Source: CAVVZJ01 sp963752755
GTDB taxonomy: Bacteria > Planctomycetota > Planctomycetia > Isosphaerales > Isosphaeraceae
Direction: 5' to 3'
Assembly (NCBI GenBank): GCA_963752755.1
Contig: CAVVZJ010000010.1
Span: 62,001-126,000, forward strand
DNA: 64,000 nt
Below, in pieces: positions 36,191 through 48,663 of this stretch. Position 1 is the first letter of the stretch. Each line of letters begins with the position of its first letter. The notes beneath the pieces are model-generated. The model saw only the letters and a program-made list of their open reading frames with translations, was not told where the DNA came from and made no database searches. The position numbers were made by a program, and so were the translations under genes.

Positions 36191-36616
36191 ATGAAACTCA
36201 CCAGCCGACGATTGACCCGAGGCAACCGAATCGAGCTGGCGATGACCAGCATGATCGACGTGATCTTCCTGCTCCTGATCTTCTTTCTGCTGAACGTCGG
36301 TTACCACGTCGCCGAGCGGGAGCTGGACTCGGGAATTCAGACGCAGTCGAACAGCCGGACGAAGTCGCACCTGGACCCGGTCGTCGTGGATATCGCCCGT
36401 TCTGGCGGGGGAGATTATGTGTTCAAGTTTGGTGGACGCGAGGTGGCGGACGCTGCCGAGTTGACGCGCCTCCTCCGTCTGATGCCGCAGGGCGGCGGGG
36501 CGTTCGTGAGGGTCCGCGACGATTCGCCGTTCGCCCTGGTCGCCGCGGCGATCCAGTCGTGCTACGACGCCGGCTTCCTGTCGGTTTCCTATGTGCCCCA
36601 GTCGCCGGGGGGATGA
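36191..36616 (+). CDS. ExbD/TolR family protein (second copy)
   Basis: A 141-residue protein. It has the same one-helix layout with the Asp-containing segment LAMTSMIDVIFLLLIFFLLN. The periplasmic part differs from the first copy and includes VVDIARSGGGDYVFKFGG. Two different ExbD proteins next to one ExbB are common in planctomycetes and suggest a heteromeric stator. Its stop codon is one base before the next start codon, so translation is coupled to the TPR protein. Confidence 0.92.
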   Translation: MKLTSRRLTRGNRIELAMTSMIDVIFLLLIFFLLNVGYHVAERELDSGIQTQSNSRTKSHLDPVVVDIARSGGGDYVFKFGGREVADAAELTRLLRLMPQGGGAFVRVRDDSPFALVAAAIQSCYDAGFLSVSYVPQSPGG

Positions 36617-36617
36617 G

Positions 36618-39166
36618 ATGCGAGTCGGGAAGATGTTGTGGATTCTCGTCGCGTTCTGCTGTGTTGCGCCGATCCGCGCGGCCAGCGCCCAGAAAGACGA
36701 CGAGCCCGAGACCGACGTTCAAAAGGTCGATCGCTACCTCGATAGCCTCAACCTCGGCGAACTTCGAATCATCCACTTCGAGCGCGTGCTGGAGCAACAC
36801 CCCGACGATGCGACTTCGGCCCGGACGCTGGCCGACCTCTACGCCGTTCGCCTGCTCTCGCTACCCGACCCGGCCCAGGCCGAAGAACTGAACGGCCGGA
36901 TCGACGCCCTGCTGAAGGCCCACCCGGAAGCGGCCACGCCGTCGTTGCGAGTGATGCGTCTTCAAGGTGATTACAACCGCGCCGAGTCCCTCGCCGCGAA
37001 GTGGATCGACGACCCTGAGGACACCAGTTCCCGGGATGCCTCGCTCGAAATCCTCACCCGGATTACGCCCGAGCTGGATGAGCAGCAGGCGCAACTCTTC
37101 AAGGATCTGGAAAAGGAACAAGAGGCCGTCGATGAATTGTCGGATGGCCCGTTGCGGACCCGTCGCGAGCAGTCCCTGGGCCGGCTCGGCGAGGTGGCCG
37201 GGCGGCGCTCTACTTCGATGCCTGGTCAAACTATTACCTCGGCTTGCTCCAGCCCGGCGCCCCGGCCGCCGAGCCCTTGCGCAAGGCACGGGGGGGGTTC
37301 CTCAAGCTGATGGGCGTCGCGAAGGTGGACGAGATCGACGCCGAGATGCTCGCCTCCACCGGCATGGCCCGCGCCGCGCTCGGCGCGGCCCTCGCGGCGT
37401 TCGCCGCTGGCGACGAATCGGCCTCGAACGCCTGGTTTGACCTGCTCCACAAGGAAGGCGTCAACCCTGAGATCCGCGACCTCGCCGATTACTGGACCGT
37501 CTGGGCTCACCTCAACGGAGGTCAGGGGGCGAAGGCCATAACGCTCGTCGATAAGCTGGTCGACACGCTCGGCGCCTCGGCCACTCCGGGGCAGGAGGCT
37601 CTGGCGACCTTGCTGGTCCGTGCCGGGTTTGGACCGAAGGCGGAACCGGGTCGGCAACCGCTCGGATTACGGGGACTCGCGGCCCTGGCAAGGATGAAGC
37701 GGTATGATCGCGTCCGGCAGCTGATGGGCCAGTACAACATCTCGGCCGACGGTCGCGACGAGATCGTCTTCCGCTGGGCCGCCGCTCGGGAGAAGTTCGA
37801 GACGGCGCAGAAGTCGAAGCAAGCCGGCGACTTCAAGGCTGCGGCGAAGGCGTTCAATGCGGCCCTGTCGGCTCCGGATGCCGCCACAGCCCCGGACCTG
37901 GTTGCGAACGCCCGCTACCTGCTCGCCTGGTCTCGCTACCAGGCCGGCGACTTCGCCCAGGCCGCCGAGGCCTTCGCCCAGGCTGCGAAGGACCTCAAGG
38001 CCCGTAACGACTCCGACGTCGCCGATGCGGCCTGGATGCACGCCGTCGCCCTCCAGCGTCTCGCCACCGCCGACCCCGCGCAAGCCCCCGACGCCATCGC
38101 GGCCCTCGAATCGTTCCGCCGTGAGTATCCCGAACACGCCAACGCGCGACTCGTCGAGTTCGAGGTGATGAAGCTTCGCGGCGGACCGATCACGGTCGAA
38201 TCGGCCGAGCAGAAGTCCACCAACGACCCGACATACGGTCCGACCTGCCTCGCCGCACTGCGTCATCATTTTGACCATTGGCGGAAAGACCGCGCTGCCC
38301 AACGTCCGGCAAACGTCGAGCGTTCGAAGATCGAGCGAGCCGTCGCCGCCTATCGCAAGCTGCCGGAGGCTTCGCAATCGAACGCGGGCCGTCTCGAATG
38401 CCTGCTGGCGGAAGTCGACGTCGTCCTTGCCGTCGACCCGTCCTCCGACGCCGCTCACGCTCGACTCGCCCGCGCCGAGCCCCTGGCCGCGACCTTGCCG
38501 GCCGACGATCGCCTCGTGCTCTGGTATCACCGCGACCGCCTCCAGGCCGCCCAGTCGTCTGGCGACGCCTCGGCCGCCCGTGCCGAGGCCCTCTGGTTGA
38601 GCCAGCACGCCCGCGGCTCCGTCACCGAGCAGGCCGCCCTCATTACCCTCGCCCGCATGGCCGACGCCGCGCTCGCCAAGGCCGACCCTGGCTCCCGACC
38701 CGCCCGACTCGCCGAGGCCCACGAGATCTACGCCCGCCTCGCGTCCAGCCTCGGCGAGTCGTCCGACGCCCTCGCCTCCAACCGCAACGCGCTGGTCGCC
38801 AGCTCCCGCGTCGCCTCCTACGCCACCGAACTCGGCCGCCACGCCGAGGCCGCCGAACGTTACGACACGATCCTCAAGGCTTATCCCAAGGATGCCAACT
38901 ACCTCCGCAGCGCCGGCCTCGCCCACTTCCAGGCCGGCCAGTTCGAGCCGGCCCTCGACTGCTGGCAGACGCTCGTTGATGGTCTGCCCGCCGGTTCCGA
39001 CGGCTGGTTCGAGGCGAAGTATCACCTGATGGCCGCGCTGGCGAAGGTCGATCGCGAGGCGGCCCAGCAGGTCTTCGAGCAGTTCCGAATCCTGTATCCA
39101 AAACTCGGTGGGGAAGCGTGGCGTGGTCGGTTCGAATCGCTGGGGGAGGGTCTCGGGTTGCCTTGA
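36618..39166 (+). CDS. large exported TPR protein, one apparent frameshift
   Basis: About 850 residues with a signal peptide (MLWILVAFCCVAPIRAASAQ). Repeated TPR-like helical pairs extend along the whole length, such as LNLGELRIIHFERVLEQHPD, AAKAFNAALSAPDAATAPDL, ARYLLAWSRYQAGDFAQAAE, and near the end HAEAAERYDTILKAYPKDAN. Near 37199-37206 the frame shifts; one added G in GGGCGGCG restores VAGRALYFDAWSNYYLG and an unbroken protein. TPR arrays organise protein complexes; in this operon it is probably the periplasmic scaffold moved or loaded by the ExbB/ExbD unit. Confidence 0.85.
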
Positions 39167-39218
39167 ATGGGTACAATGAGAATTGGTTGGGGGAAGTCGC
39201 CGGCTGGAGGAGCGGTCG

Positions 39219-39731
39219 ATGTTCGATCGTTGGCATTCTCGTTCGGTCAGCCTGAGGCAATCGATGAACGTGCTGCGGGGATCGACAAGGCTCTGGCTGG
39301 GCTGGCTCCTCCTGGGAGGCGCGGCGGGCCTGGCATCGCTCCTCCTGGGATGCTGGCACTATTGCCTCTGGAGCCGTCAAGATCTCCTGGCGTATCAAAG
39401 CGTGTCTCACCACACACCCGTGGGTCTGGCACTCTGGCACGGGGACATCGGCCCGGGGAAAGACGTCGAGCGATTGATCCATCGGTTTCCGCCTCATCAA
39501 AACATTCGGTACGGTCCCTTCATCGAGTTGCTTTACCTTCCAGGTGGTCGTCTGAAGCCGGACACCATTCCCCTCGAAGCCACGAGGATTCTTGCGAAAA
39601 ACGGGCAGACCATTTCCGCGTCTTCCTACGGTTGTACGTTCGAGCGTACCTATTTCGACCTCGCGACGGTCGAGGATTGGGCCGCTTTGATCTCTCGCAC
39701 GGCCGAATCACGTTCCCGGCGGCAGAATTGA
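39219..39731 (+). CDS. small single-pass membrane protein, unknown
   Basis: A 170-residue protein. The ATG at 39219 is chosen because GGAGGAG lies about 6 bases upstream. One strong hydrophobic segment (WLGWLLLGGAAGLASLLLGC, about residues 26-45) is followed by a soluble domain of about 120 residues with CTFERTYFDLATVEDWAALI near the end. It sits inside the ExbB/ExbD-TPR cluster, 53 bases after the TPR gene, but it is less typical of that cluster and may be an independent gene. Confidence 0.65.
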   Translation: MFDRWHSRSVSLRQSMNVLRGSTRLWLGWLLLGGAAGLASLLLGCWHYCLWSRQDLLAYQSVSHHTPVGLALWHGDIGPGKDVERLIHRFPPHQNIRYGPFIELLYLPGGRLKPDTIPLEATRILAKNGQTISASSYGCTFERTYFDLATVEDWAALISRTAESRSRRQN

Positions 39732-39811
39732 AGACGGATCGGCTCGTCGCCCGAAGCGTGGACCGCCTGGCCTCGTGACCCAGCCTTTGCCCGACCGGAT
39801 GGATCGGAGCC

Positions 39812-42623
39812 ATGTCGAAACCGGCTGCACCCAGACCCGAGCCCGACACGATGGCTGCCTTCGAGGACGAGGCCCGGAGGATCATCCGGATCTCGGGCGG
39901 GCTCCAGGCAATCAGCCTGGTCAAGATCCGTCGGAAGGGACGGGGGCTGGGCCTGACGGACGAGCAGATCGAGGCGGTCGTCGAGCAGATCCGATCGGCG
40001 CGGTCGTCGTCGTCGGCGACGTCGCCGGCGTTGGTGGCGTTTCGCAAGCAGGTCGGATCGATCCTGAACAAGGCGAAGCTCCACACAGGGGGAGTGCTGA
40101 ACCCGGTTCATGTCGAGCGGCTGGAGGCGATCGGCCGGGACAAGCACGGACTCGATACTGACCAGGCCGCGGAGATCGTGCGGGAGGTCGCCCGCGAGCG
40201 GGGACTCAAGCGGCTTTCGATGGAAGCGGCCGAGGCGACTTTCCGGCAGCAGGTCGAGACGACCCGAATCGTTGGACCGATCACGACCGTCAAGCGCAAG
40301 CGCCTGCTAACCTTCGCCGCGACCCTCGGGATCGCCCGCGCACGGGCCGAGGTGATGTTGAGCGAGGGGGCCGCGACGGCGCCTGGCGCATCCGGAGGAA
40401 GTTCGCAAGGAGAACAGCCGGTTCCTCGCGTTGGTGATCGGCCTGGGTGTGGGAGCGGTCCTGATCTTCCTGATCGCGATGAGCTTCGTGAAGATGTCGC
40501 CCCGGAAAGCGGTCCCGAAGACGAAGACACTGGCGGCGGTCGCTTCGAAGGCGGCTGGTGTGGCTCCGGCGGCCCCGGGCGAGGGTCCGGAAGGGGCCTG
40601 GCGGGAGGCCTTGCGGCGGGCCGGGACCGTCTTCCGATCGCCCGCCGACGAGGTCATCCTCCAAGGTCTGGCCGCGAACGACGCAGACCGTCGCCTCGGC
40701 GCATTGCGGAGTCTTCTGCTCCGTCTATCAAGCCATATCGAGAGCGACGCCGAGCGTGACGCCCTCGCCAACCTCCTGGCCACCGGCCACGCTGCGGAGC
40801 CGTTGGAGGCGTTTGCAAGCCTGATCCGCGAACAGCTCGGCAACTTAATGTCGGACCCGTTGGGCTCGGAGGTCCGGGGGGCCGGACCGTTCGATCGGGC
40901 CTACTGGGCACTCGACGTGGCCTTGCGGGCCTTGCGTCAAGCGGGTCAGGAAGAAAGTCGCGTCAATGGCCTGATCGCCCTCTTCACAGGCCTTCTCGGC
41001 GAGGAAGGTCGCGCGGCGGCGGAGGTTGCCGGCGGCTCGGCCGGAGAGGCGGACGCGGCGGCGGCCCTCGTCCGCGAGCGGGTCGGGACGCGGTACTATC
41101 GCAGCTTGATTGATCGGGCACCCACACAGGCCTCCTTGAGCGGGTTCGCCGAGTCGCATGAGGTTCTCCGCCGACATGTCGCGAAGGATCTCCCCGAAGA
41201 GGTCCGAGCCCGGCTCGACGCTGACTTCCTGGCCGTGGCGCTCGAATCGTCCGGCTCGGAGTGGCGAAGCTATCTTGGACAGATCGCCGACTGCCTCGAC
41301 CTGGGCGACCCGCGGAGCGTCGAGCCAATCCTCGACCTGTATCGCTCGACCGCCAACACTGCGCTCCGCGACCAGCTCGATTTCGAGCTTCGCCACCGGC
41401 TCGGCGGTGGTGCGAACCTCGACAGTCCTGAGGCGGTAATCGAGGCGTTCCGCAAGCGCGGCAAGCCGGCCCGAGGGCGTCGCGAGCAGTTTCGGGAGAA
41501 GGCCGAGGCCGCACTCGCCGCGTCGGTCGGAACGTCCGACGGCCCGGGAAAGCTGCTCCGACAGATCGTCGCCCTGGCGGAGGCGTCGAGCCTGGCGTGT
41601 GCACTGGATCAAGGCGAGGCCGGCACGAGTGAGTTCGACGCAATCTTCAAAGGTCCAAAAGTCGAGGCCAAGCCCGGTCCCAACGCGGCACCGGCCCCCG
41701 CGCTGGCGATCCCCGGGATCGGCGTCTTGAACCGGCCGGCGACGTTCGGCGCAGCTGTTCCCCCGGACACCGAGGAGATGATCCGTCTGCTCGCCCGCGG
41801 ACGGCCCTTCGAGCGGATGAGCGCCTGGCAGAGCCTCGCCCGGTCGGGCTTGCCGGACGACCTACCCCCCGAGCAGGCTCGGATCATCGCCGAGTATGTC
41901 GTCTGGGGGGGCAAGTCGGGCCAGGAGGGAGCGATCACGTCGCCGGGCGTGAACCCCTTGACGCGTCCCCGATCGGTTCGCCTGGCGCTGGCCGACCTGC
42001 TCGGCGAGTTGCAGCCGCTACCGCGGCACTTCCATCTCATCAGCGTCCCGATCGCCGAGCGGTTCCTGGCGAGCATCCTTGGCCACCCGGTCACGCTCAG
42101 TCCGTCGAACTGGCGTTCCCAGGCTCAGCAGTTGCTTCTCGCCAGCGTCCTCGACGACATGGAGCCCGACATCGACGCCTCTGCGGCCCGCTACCGCGAA
42201 TTGTATCAGGCGCAGGGTCGCCTGCTCGGTCTGGGCGAGGCCGATAGCCTCCTGACGGCGCGGCCTTCGCAGATGATCGAGGTCGTCACCAGCCACCTGG
42301 CCAGCCGCCTCGACCCGCAACGCACCACGCTCGCCGAGCCGGAACGGGTCATTCTGGCCCGCGTTCCCCATGAGATCGTCGCGGCCGACTACCTGGCAGG
42401 GGATGAACTCCAGCGTGCCGTCCTGATGCAGCAGGCCTGGCTCAAGACGCTCGCCGTGTACGTCGCTTCGAAGCAGCCCGCCTTCGCCGTCCAGGCCCGC
42501 GAGATTATCGAGGGGAGCGAGATCGGGGCCGATGGTTCCCGGGATGTCCTCGTTCAGTTGCGCTCCGGCGAGCAGAGGGCCTTGCAGCTCTGGAGACTGT
42601 TGAGGGGCGACGAATCCCAGTGA
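39812..42623 (+). CDS. very large membrane-anchored protein, one apparent frameshift
   Basis: About 936 residues. The first 190 form a helical cytoplasmic part (MSKPAAPRPEPDTMAAFEDE, GLTDEQIEAVVEQIRSARSS) with two similar helical segments. A +1 shift near 40385 (an extra base in CCTGGCGCAT) leads to AHPEEVRKENSRFLALVIGL and a transmembrane helix (about 200-222). The rest is a long, mainly helical extracytoplasmic region with HEAT-like stretches such as DADRRLGALRSLLLRLSSHI. It has no catalytic motif. Its gene order in the cluster suggests it is a structural partner of the TPR protein and the ExbB/ExbD unit. Confidence 0.78.
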
Positions 42624-42679
42624 TTCTTGGTTGATTACTAACAATTAAAATGTGTCCTGCTTGATTCGGGTTAGACGTC

Positions 42680-43756
42680 ATGGTCCACGCGAGGCTCGCC
42701 ATTCTGGCTCTCACTCTCACGGCCCTGTTCCCGGCGATGGCCGGCGCGGTCATCCTGGAGACGACGGCCGGGGCGCGAGTGGCCGGCTACCTGGTCCGCG
42801 AGGATGATACGACGATCGTCGTGCGCCGCGACCTCGACGGCGAGGAGGTCACGCAGTCATATGTAAAGGCTGACCTTGCCCTGATCCTCCGATCGGTGGA
42901 CCCGGAGCGTCTGGCATCGCTGAGGCCGGATGAGCCGAAGGACTACCGCAACTACGCCGAGGAGCTGGCCGAGAAGCGCGACGATCCGGAGGCCCGCGAG
43001 CTGGCCTTACGACTCTTTCACATCGCGGCCTACCTCGATCCGGACAACCTCGGCCGAGGCTCCTTGCTCAGCATGGCGGGCCTGGCAGGCTCGCCTGGTC
43101 AGGAGCGGCAATGTCGTGCCCTGGCGTACCTGCTCGATCCCCGTCACGACCGCGGTGTCCTCCAGGCTCCGACCGCCTCCGCGACGCGGCGGGGATCTCA
43201 GGCCCGCAAGATGTTCGTCGCCGCTCTCGAGGCGTATCGTCTCAAGCAGACCGACCGCGCCCTCGACCTCGCCCAAAAGTCGGGCGTGAAGGAGCACTTT
43301 GATGGGGCATCCGGCCTGATGTCGTACGGCGATTTCCTCCGGTCATGCCGTGACCACCCCGAATGCCACAAGTGCGGCCCTGACGGACGCGAGAAGTGCC
43401 CCGTTTGCCACGGCACGGGCCGGGCCGACGGCCGCAATAGCTTCCGCAGCGCCGAGTGCCCGGGTTGCGGGGGTTGGGGCACCATCCCTTGTGCGGCCTG
43501 TCAGGGCGAGAAGAGCACGCTCACGATCTCCGAGGACCAGCTCCGGGCCATCCTCCGTTCCGAGTTGATTGCGGAGTCCGCCGCCCCGTCGGCTGTTACG
43601 AAGGGAAAGGCCGCCCAGCCGACTCCCTGGTCGGAGTTGCTCCGTCGACCAACGCAGCCCGCTCCCTTGCTCTCGATCCGCGACCTGACCGGCCACGACC
43701 CGCGTCGCTGCCTCTATCGCGACGGGAAGTGGGTCGAGCCTGACGCCGGTTCCTGA
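42680..43756 (+). CDS. exported protein with DnaJ-type zinc-finger repeats
   Basis: A 358-residue protein with a signal peptide (to about residue 22). The next part has a beta-rich motif (TTAGARVAGYLVREDDTTIV) much like the start of the 33614 protein. Near residues 225-275 lie CxxC pairs of the DnaJ central-domain type: CHKC, CPVCHGTG, CPGCGGWG and CAACQG. There is no J domain. The 56 bp upstream are AT-rich, so it may have its own promoter. It closes the nine-gene cluster. The zinc-finger outside the cytoplasm is unusual and may bind unfolded protein. Confidence 0.82.
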   Translation: MVHARLAILALTLTALFPAMAGAVILETTAGARVAGYLVREDDTTIVVRRDLDGEEVTQSYVKADLALILRSVDPERLASLRPDEPKDYRNYAEELAEKRDDPEARELALRLFHIAAYLDPDNLGRGSLLSMAGLAGSPGQERQCRALAYLLDPRHDRGVLQAPTASATRRGSQARKMFVAALEAYRLKQTDRALDLAQKSGVKEHFDGASGLMSYGDFLRSCRDHPECHKCGPDGREKCPVCHGTGRADGRNSFRSAECPGCGGWGTIPCAACQGEKSTLTISEDQLRAILRSELIAESAAPSAVTKGKAAQPTPWSELLRRPTQPAPLLSIRDLTGHDPRRCLYRDGKWVEPDAGS

Positions 43757-43762
43757 ACCGGC
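43745..43762. terminator. possible bidirectional terminator hairpin
   Basis: GCCGGTT (43745-43751) pairs with AACCGGC (43756-43762) around CCTG, overlapping the stop codon of the zinc-finger gene and just before the convergent small gene's stop. The stem is only 7 bp and has no T run. Confidence 0.4.
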
Positions 43763-43769
43763 GAGGCCG

Positions 43770-43907
43770 TCAATCGTCAAGCGCAGGCTCGTCCTCGGAC
43801 GGTTCGAACTGCCGGTCGCTGCTCAGGAGCCTGACGAAACAATAACCGGTCGCAATGAGGATCACCGACCACGCGGCAACGAGGAAGATCCAAGCCTGGG
43901 TGGTCAT
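43770..43907 (-). CDS. 45-residue MetS-like small subunit of NSS transporter
   Basis: Sequence MTTQAWIFLVAAWSVILIAT followed by GYCFVRLL and an acidic tail ending EDEPALDD. One transmembrane helix (about 5-28) is predicted. The start lies 3 bases after the stop codon of the NSS transporter gene, so the two are coupled. In other bacteria NSS (MetP-type) transporters are accompanied by a very short one-helix subunit, MetS, needed for activity; position, size and topology match. No residue-level MetS signature can be shown, so the name is left blank. Confidence 0.72.
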   Translation of the reverse strand: MTTQAWIFLVAAWSVILIATGYCFVRLLSSDRQFEPSEDEPALDD

Positions 43908-43910
43908 CGC

Positions 43911-45634
43911 TCAAAGCCTCCCCTCGCGAGCCCGCTTGCGCCAGGCGAAGCTGACCAGCACGGTCAGGCCGGCGAAGACGCCGACCATCGAGAGTCGGTC
44001 GATGTTTCGTACAAATTTGAGCTGCTCGGTGAACCGGACCTTCTCCGGTGGGGCGTCCGGCGGCAATTTCAGGTCCTTGTGCAGTAGCTTGCCAATCATA
44101 CCGTCTCCCGACCACTCCCAGGTCGGCAACGGACGTCCGGTGAAGGGCGCGGTGAGGTACGGCTCCCAGTTCCGGCTCTCTCTCACGACCTCACCGTCGG
44201 CACGCTTCACCACGACCTCGCCCTTCGGCTGGAAGATGTAGGCGGAGAGGATCAGCAGCAGGAAGACGGGTGTCACATACTTGATGATGTAATAGAAGAC
44301 CCTTGGAATCTTCAGTTCCGCTCCCTTGTTTAGCTCCGCCCAGCCGGCATCGATCCCGAAAACCCAGGCAAACAGGATCGTCTCGATGACCGCGAAGACG
44401 ACCAACGCGAGGGTGCCGGCCCAGTAGTCGAACTCGGCGTTGAAGCTGTTGGCGTGGAAGATCGCCACGGGGATCGCCAGTGCAAGGATCATCACCCCGA
44501 GCCCCCCGCGCTTTCGCGGCGGTTGAAGCCGAATTCCTCCTGGAGGAACGACATGATCGGCTGCCCCATCGCCAGTGAGCTGGTGATCGCGGCGAAGAAG
44601 AGCAGGCCGAACCACATGAAACCGGCCACCGGCCCGAACCAACCCCACTTGTTGAAGAGCGTCGGGAATACCATGAAGCCCAGCTCGAACCCCGAGCCCG
44701 AGTTGACCGTCTCCTGCACGCTCGCCATGCCCAGGTAAGCCACGGCCACGGGCAGCAGGATCGTACCGCCCAGGATCACCTCGCAGAATTCGTTGGTCCA
44801 GGCGGTCGTGGCACCAGTCAGGGCCACGTCGTCGGTTTCGCGGAGGTAGGAGGCGTAGCAGTGGATCGAGCCCATTCCGATCGAGAGCGTGAAGAAGATC
44901 TGCCCGGCGGCGGCCAGCCAGGTTGCGGGGTTGGCGACCTGGGAGAAATTCGGATTCCAAACGAAGTTGAGCCCCTCGAAGGCGTCCGCGACCGCCTGCT
45001 TGTCGCTCGTTGGGTTGACCATCAGGCCCCTCACGGCCAGAACCGCCGCGAAGGCAATCAAGAGCGGCATCCCGACCTTCGCGACCAGTTCGATCCCCTT
45101 CGCCAGTCCACGCGAAAGGATGTAAAGGTTGATGCCGATGCAGACCGCGAAGATCGCCATGCCCCAGCCGCTGATCGCGAGGATCTCGTTGGGACGGGTG
45201 CCGGTCAGGTTGTTAAAGAACGACTCGACGCCCGCCTTGTCCATCCCGCCGAAGCCGTTGACGATCGATTTGCCGGCATACGCCAGGCACCACGACTCGA
45301 TGTAGAGGTAGAACGCCGAGATGATCAGGCACGACCAGAGCCCGAGCACGCCGAGGTATTTCCAGATCCGGCCCTGGCCCATCGTGTGGAAGATCCCCGG
45401 CGCACTGTGGTGGCGATACTGGCCCCCGTGGCGGCCCATCGTCCACTCGATCCACATCAGGGGAATCCCCATGATGAGCAAAGCGACGAAGTAAGGAATC
45501 AAGAACGCCCCGCCGCCGTACCGGGCTGCCTCCTTCGGGAACCGGAGGAAGTTGCCCAGTCCAACCGCGTTGCCGGCCATCGCCAGCACCAGGCCGAGCC
45601 GTGAGGCCCAGCGCTCCTTTGGCTTCGTGCTCAT
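43911..45634 (-). CDS. neurotransmitter:sodium symporter (NSS) family transporter, one apparent frameshift
   Basis: About 575 residues, roughly 11-12 helices. The N-terminal signature GLVLAMAGNAVGLGNFLRFP contains the unwound TM1 that binds Na+ and the substrate amino acid in LeuT-type proteins; later QIFFTLSIGMGSIHCYASYL is the TM6 region. The frame breaks at a G6 run (plus-strand C run 44502-44507); one more G joins FNRRESAGG to LGVMILALAIPVAIFH. This family takes up amino acids with Na+. It lies between cstA (85 bp upstream) and the MetS-like gene, forming a three-gene uptake operon. Confidence 0.88.
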
Positions 45635-45719
45635 CCGCGCCTCGTCGCCCTCGACATCTTCGGAGACACACTCCGCCCCTCGCCCGACGAGGGCACGAGG
45701 CACCTTCCCAAGTCTTGCC

Positions 45720-47875
<2,156 letters not shown>

Positions 47876-48288
47876 GGCGGGTGCTATCCTCGTCTTCCCG
47901 CCCGAGGATGGATGAAGCGCCGTCTCGGGCTCGTCGTATCTCCGGCAATGCTCCCCAGTTTACGGCGGTTGCGGCTGCCGTCAAGCGGACCGCCCCTTCG
48001 CCATCAAGGCCCAGCCGATCCGACAGGACGGGGCCAGTCCCCACGACTGTTAAAAAGGGAACAATCGGTGTAGTGTGCAGTCCAGAGATGTCGATAGCCA
48101 TTTCGAATGATCCAGTCGGAACGTCTGTCCAGATCAGACTCTGGATTCCGACAGGTTCGTCTGGGTTCCCCGCCAACACTCGATGCGGAACCGAGAGTGT
48201 TCCTTGTTCCCGATGAATTGGATCTTGGTCAGGAACCGGCTCCTCTCCCGCCGGGGACCCGACGGCCCCCGAACCGGAGTGATCGAGT
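47876..48288. other. intergenic, no supportable gene
   Basis: 413 bp between cstA (minus) and a small plus-strand gene, so both promoters should lie here. No convincing coding frame; open frames have shadow-like composition. Confidence 0.4.
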
Positions 48289-48618
48289 ATGGCAAAGGTA
48301 CCTCAGTGGTCCCCGCAACTCCTGGCCATCCTGACCCTGGCTCTCGGCGTATTGGCAAGTCAGTCACCGGCACAGACTCCGCCGCCGCACTGGCCTGTGT
48401 TCCCGTCTCTGGCTGGCGCTGAGCCGATCCCGATCCACGACACGCTCACGGGCGTGGCGGGAATTCGACGGGTCCAGGCGAGAGGCGAGGACGGGGCTCT
48501 GCCGCCGTTGCCCGAGGCCGCGCCACCCGCGACGTCCGGTTCCGACGGGTTCGCGTCCTCACCGTGTCCGTTCGGTGAACCCAGCCGGCCAACGTCATTG
48601 ACTTCCTTCATTGAGTGA
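48289..48618 (+). CDS. small exported protein of unknown function
   Basis: A 109-residue product with a GGAG about 11 bases upstream and a signal peptide (QLLAILTLALGVLASQSPAQ). The mature part is proline-rich (TPPPHWPVFPSLAG, GALPPLPEAAPP) and has no recognised domain. It converges with the beta-helix gene, 45 bases away. Codon composition is similar to neighbours. The call rests on the signal peptide and start context only. Confidence 0.5.
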   Translation: MAKVPQWSPQLLAILTLALGVLASQSPAQTPPPHWPVFPSLAGAEPIPIHDTLTGVAGIRRVQARGEDGALPPLPEAAPPATSGSDGFASSPCPFGEPSRPTSLTSFIE

Positions 48619-48663
48619 GGCGGGCACGGGCCGGAAGCGTACGGGACCACCGGGTCCGGGGAG

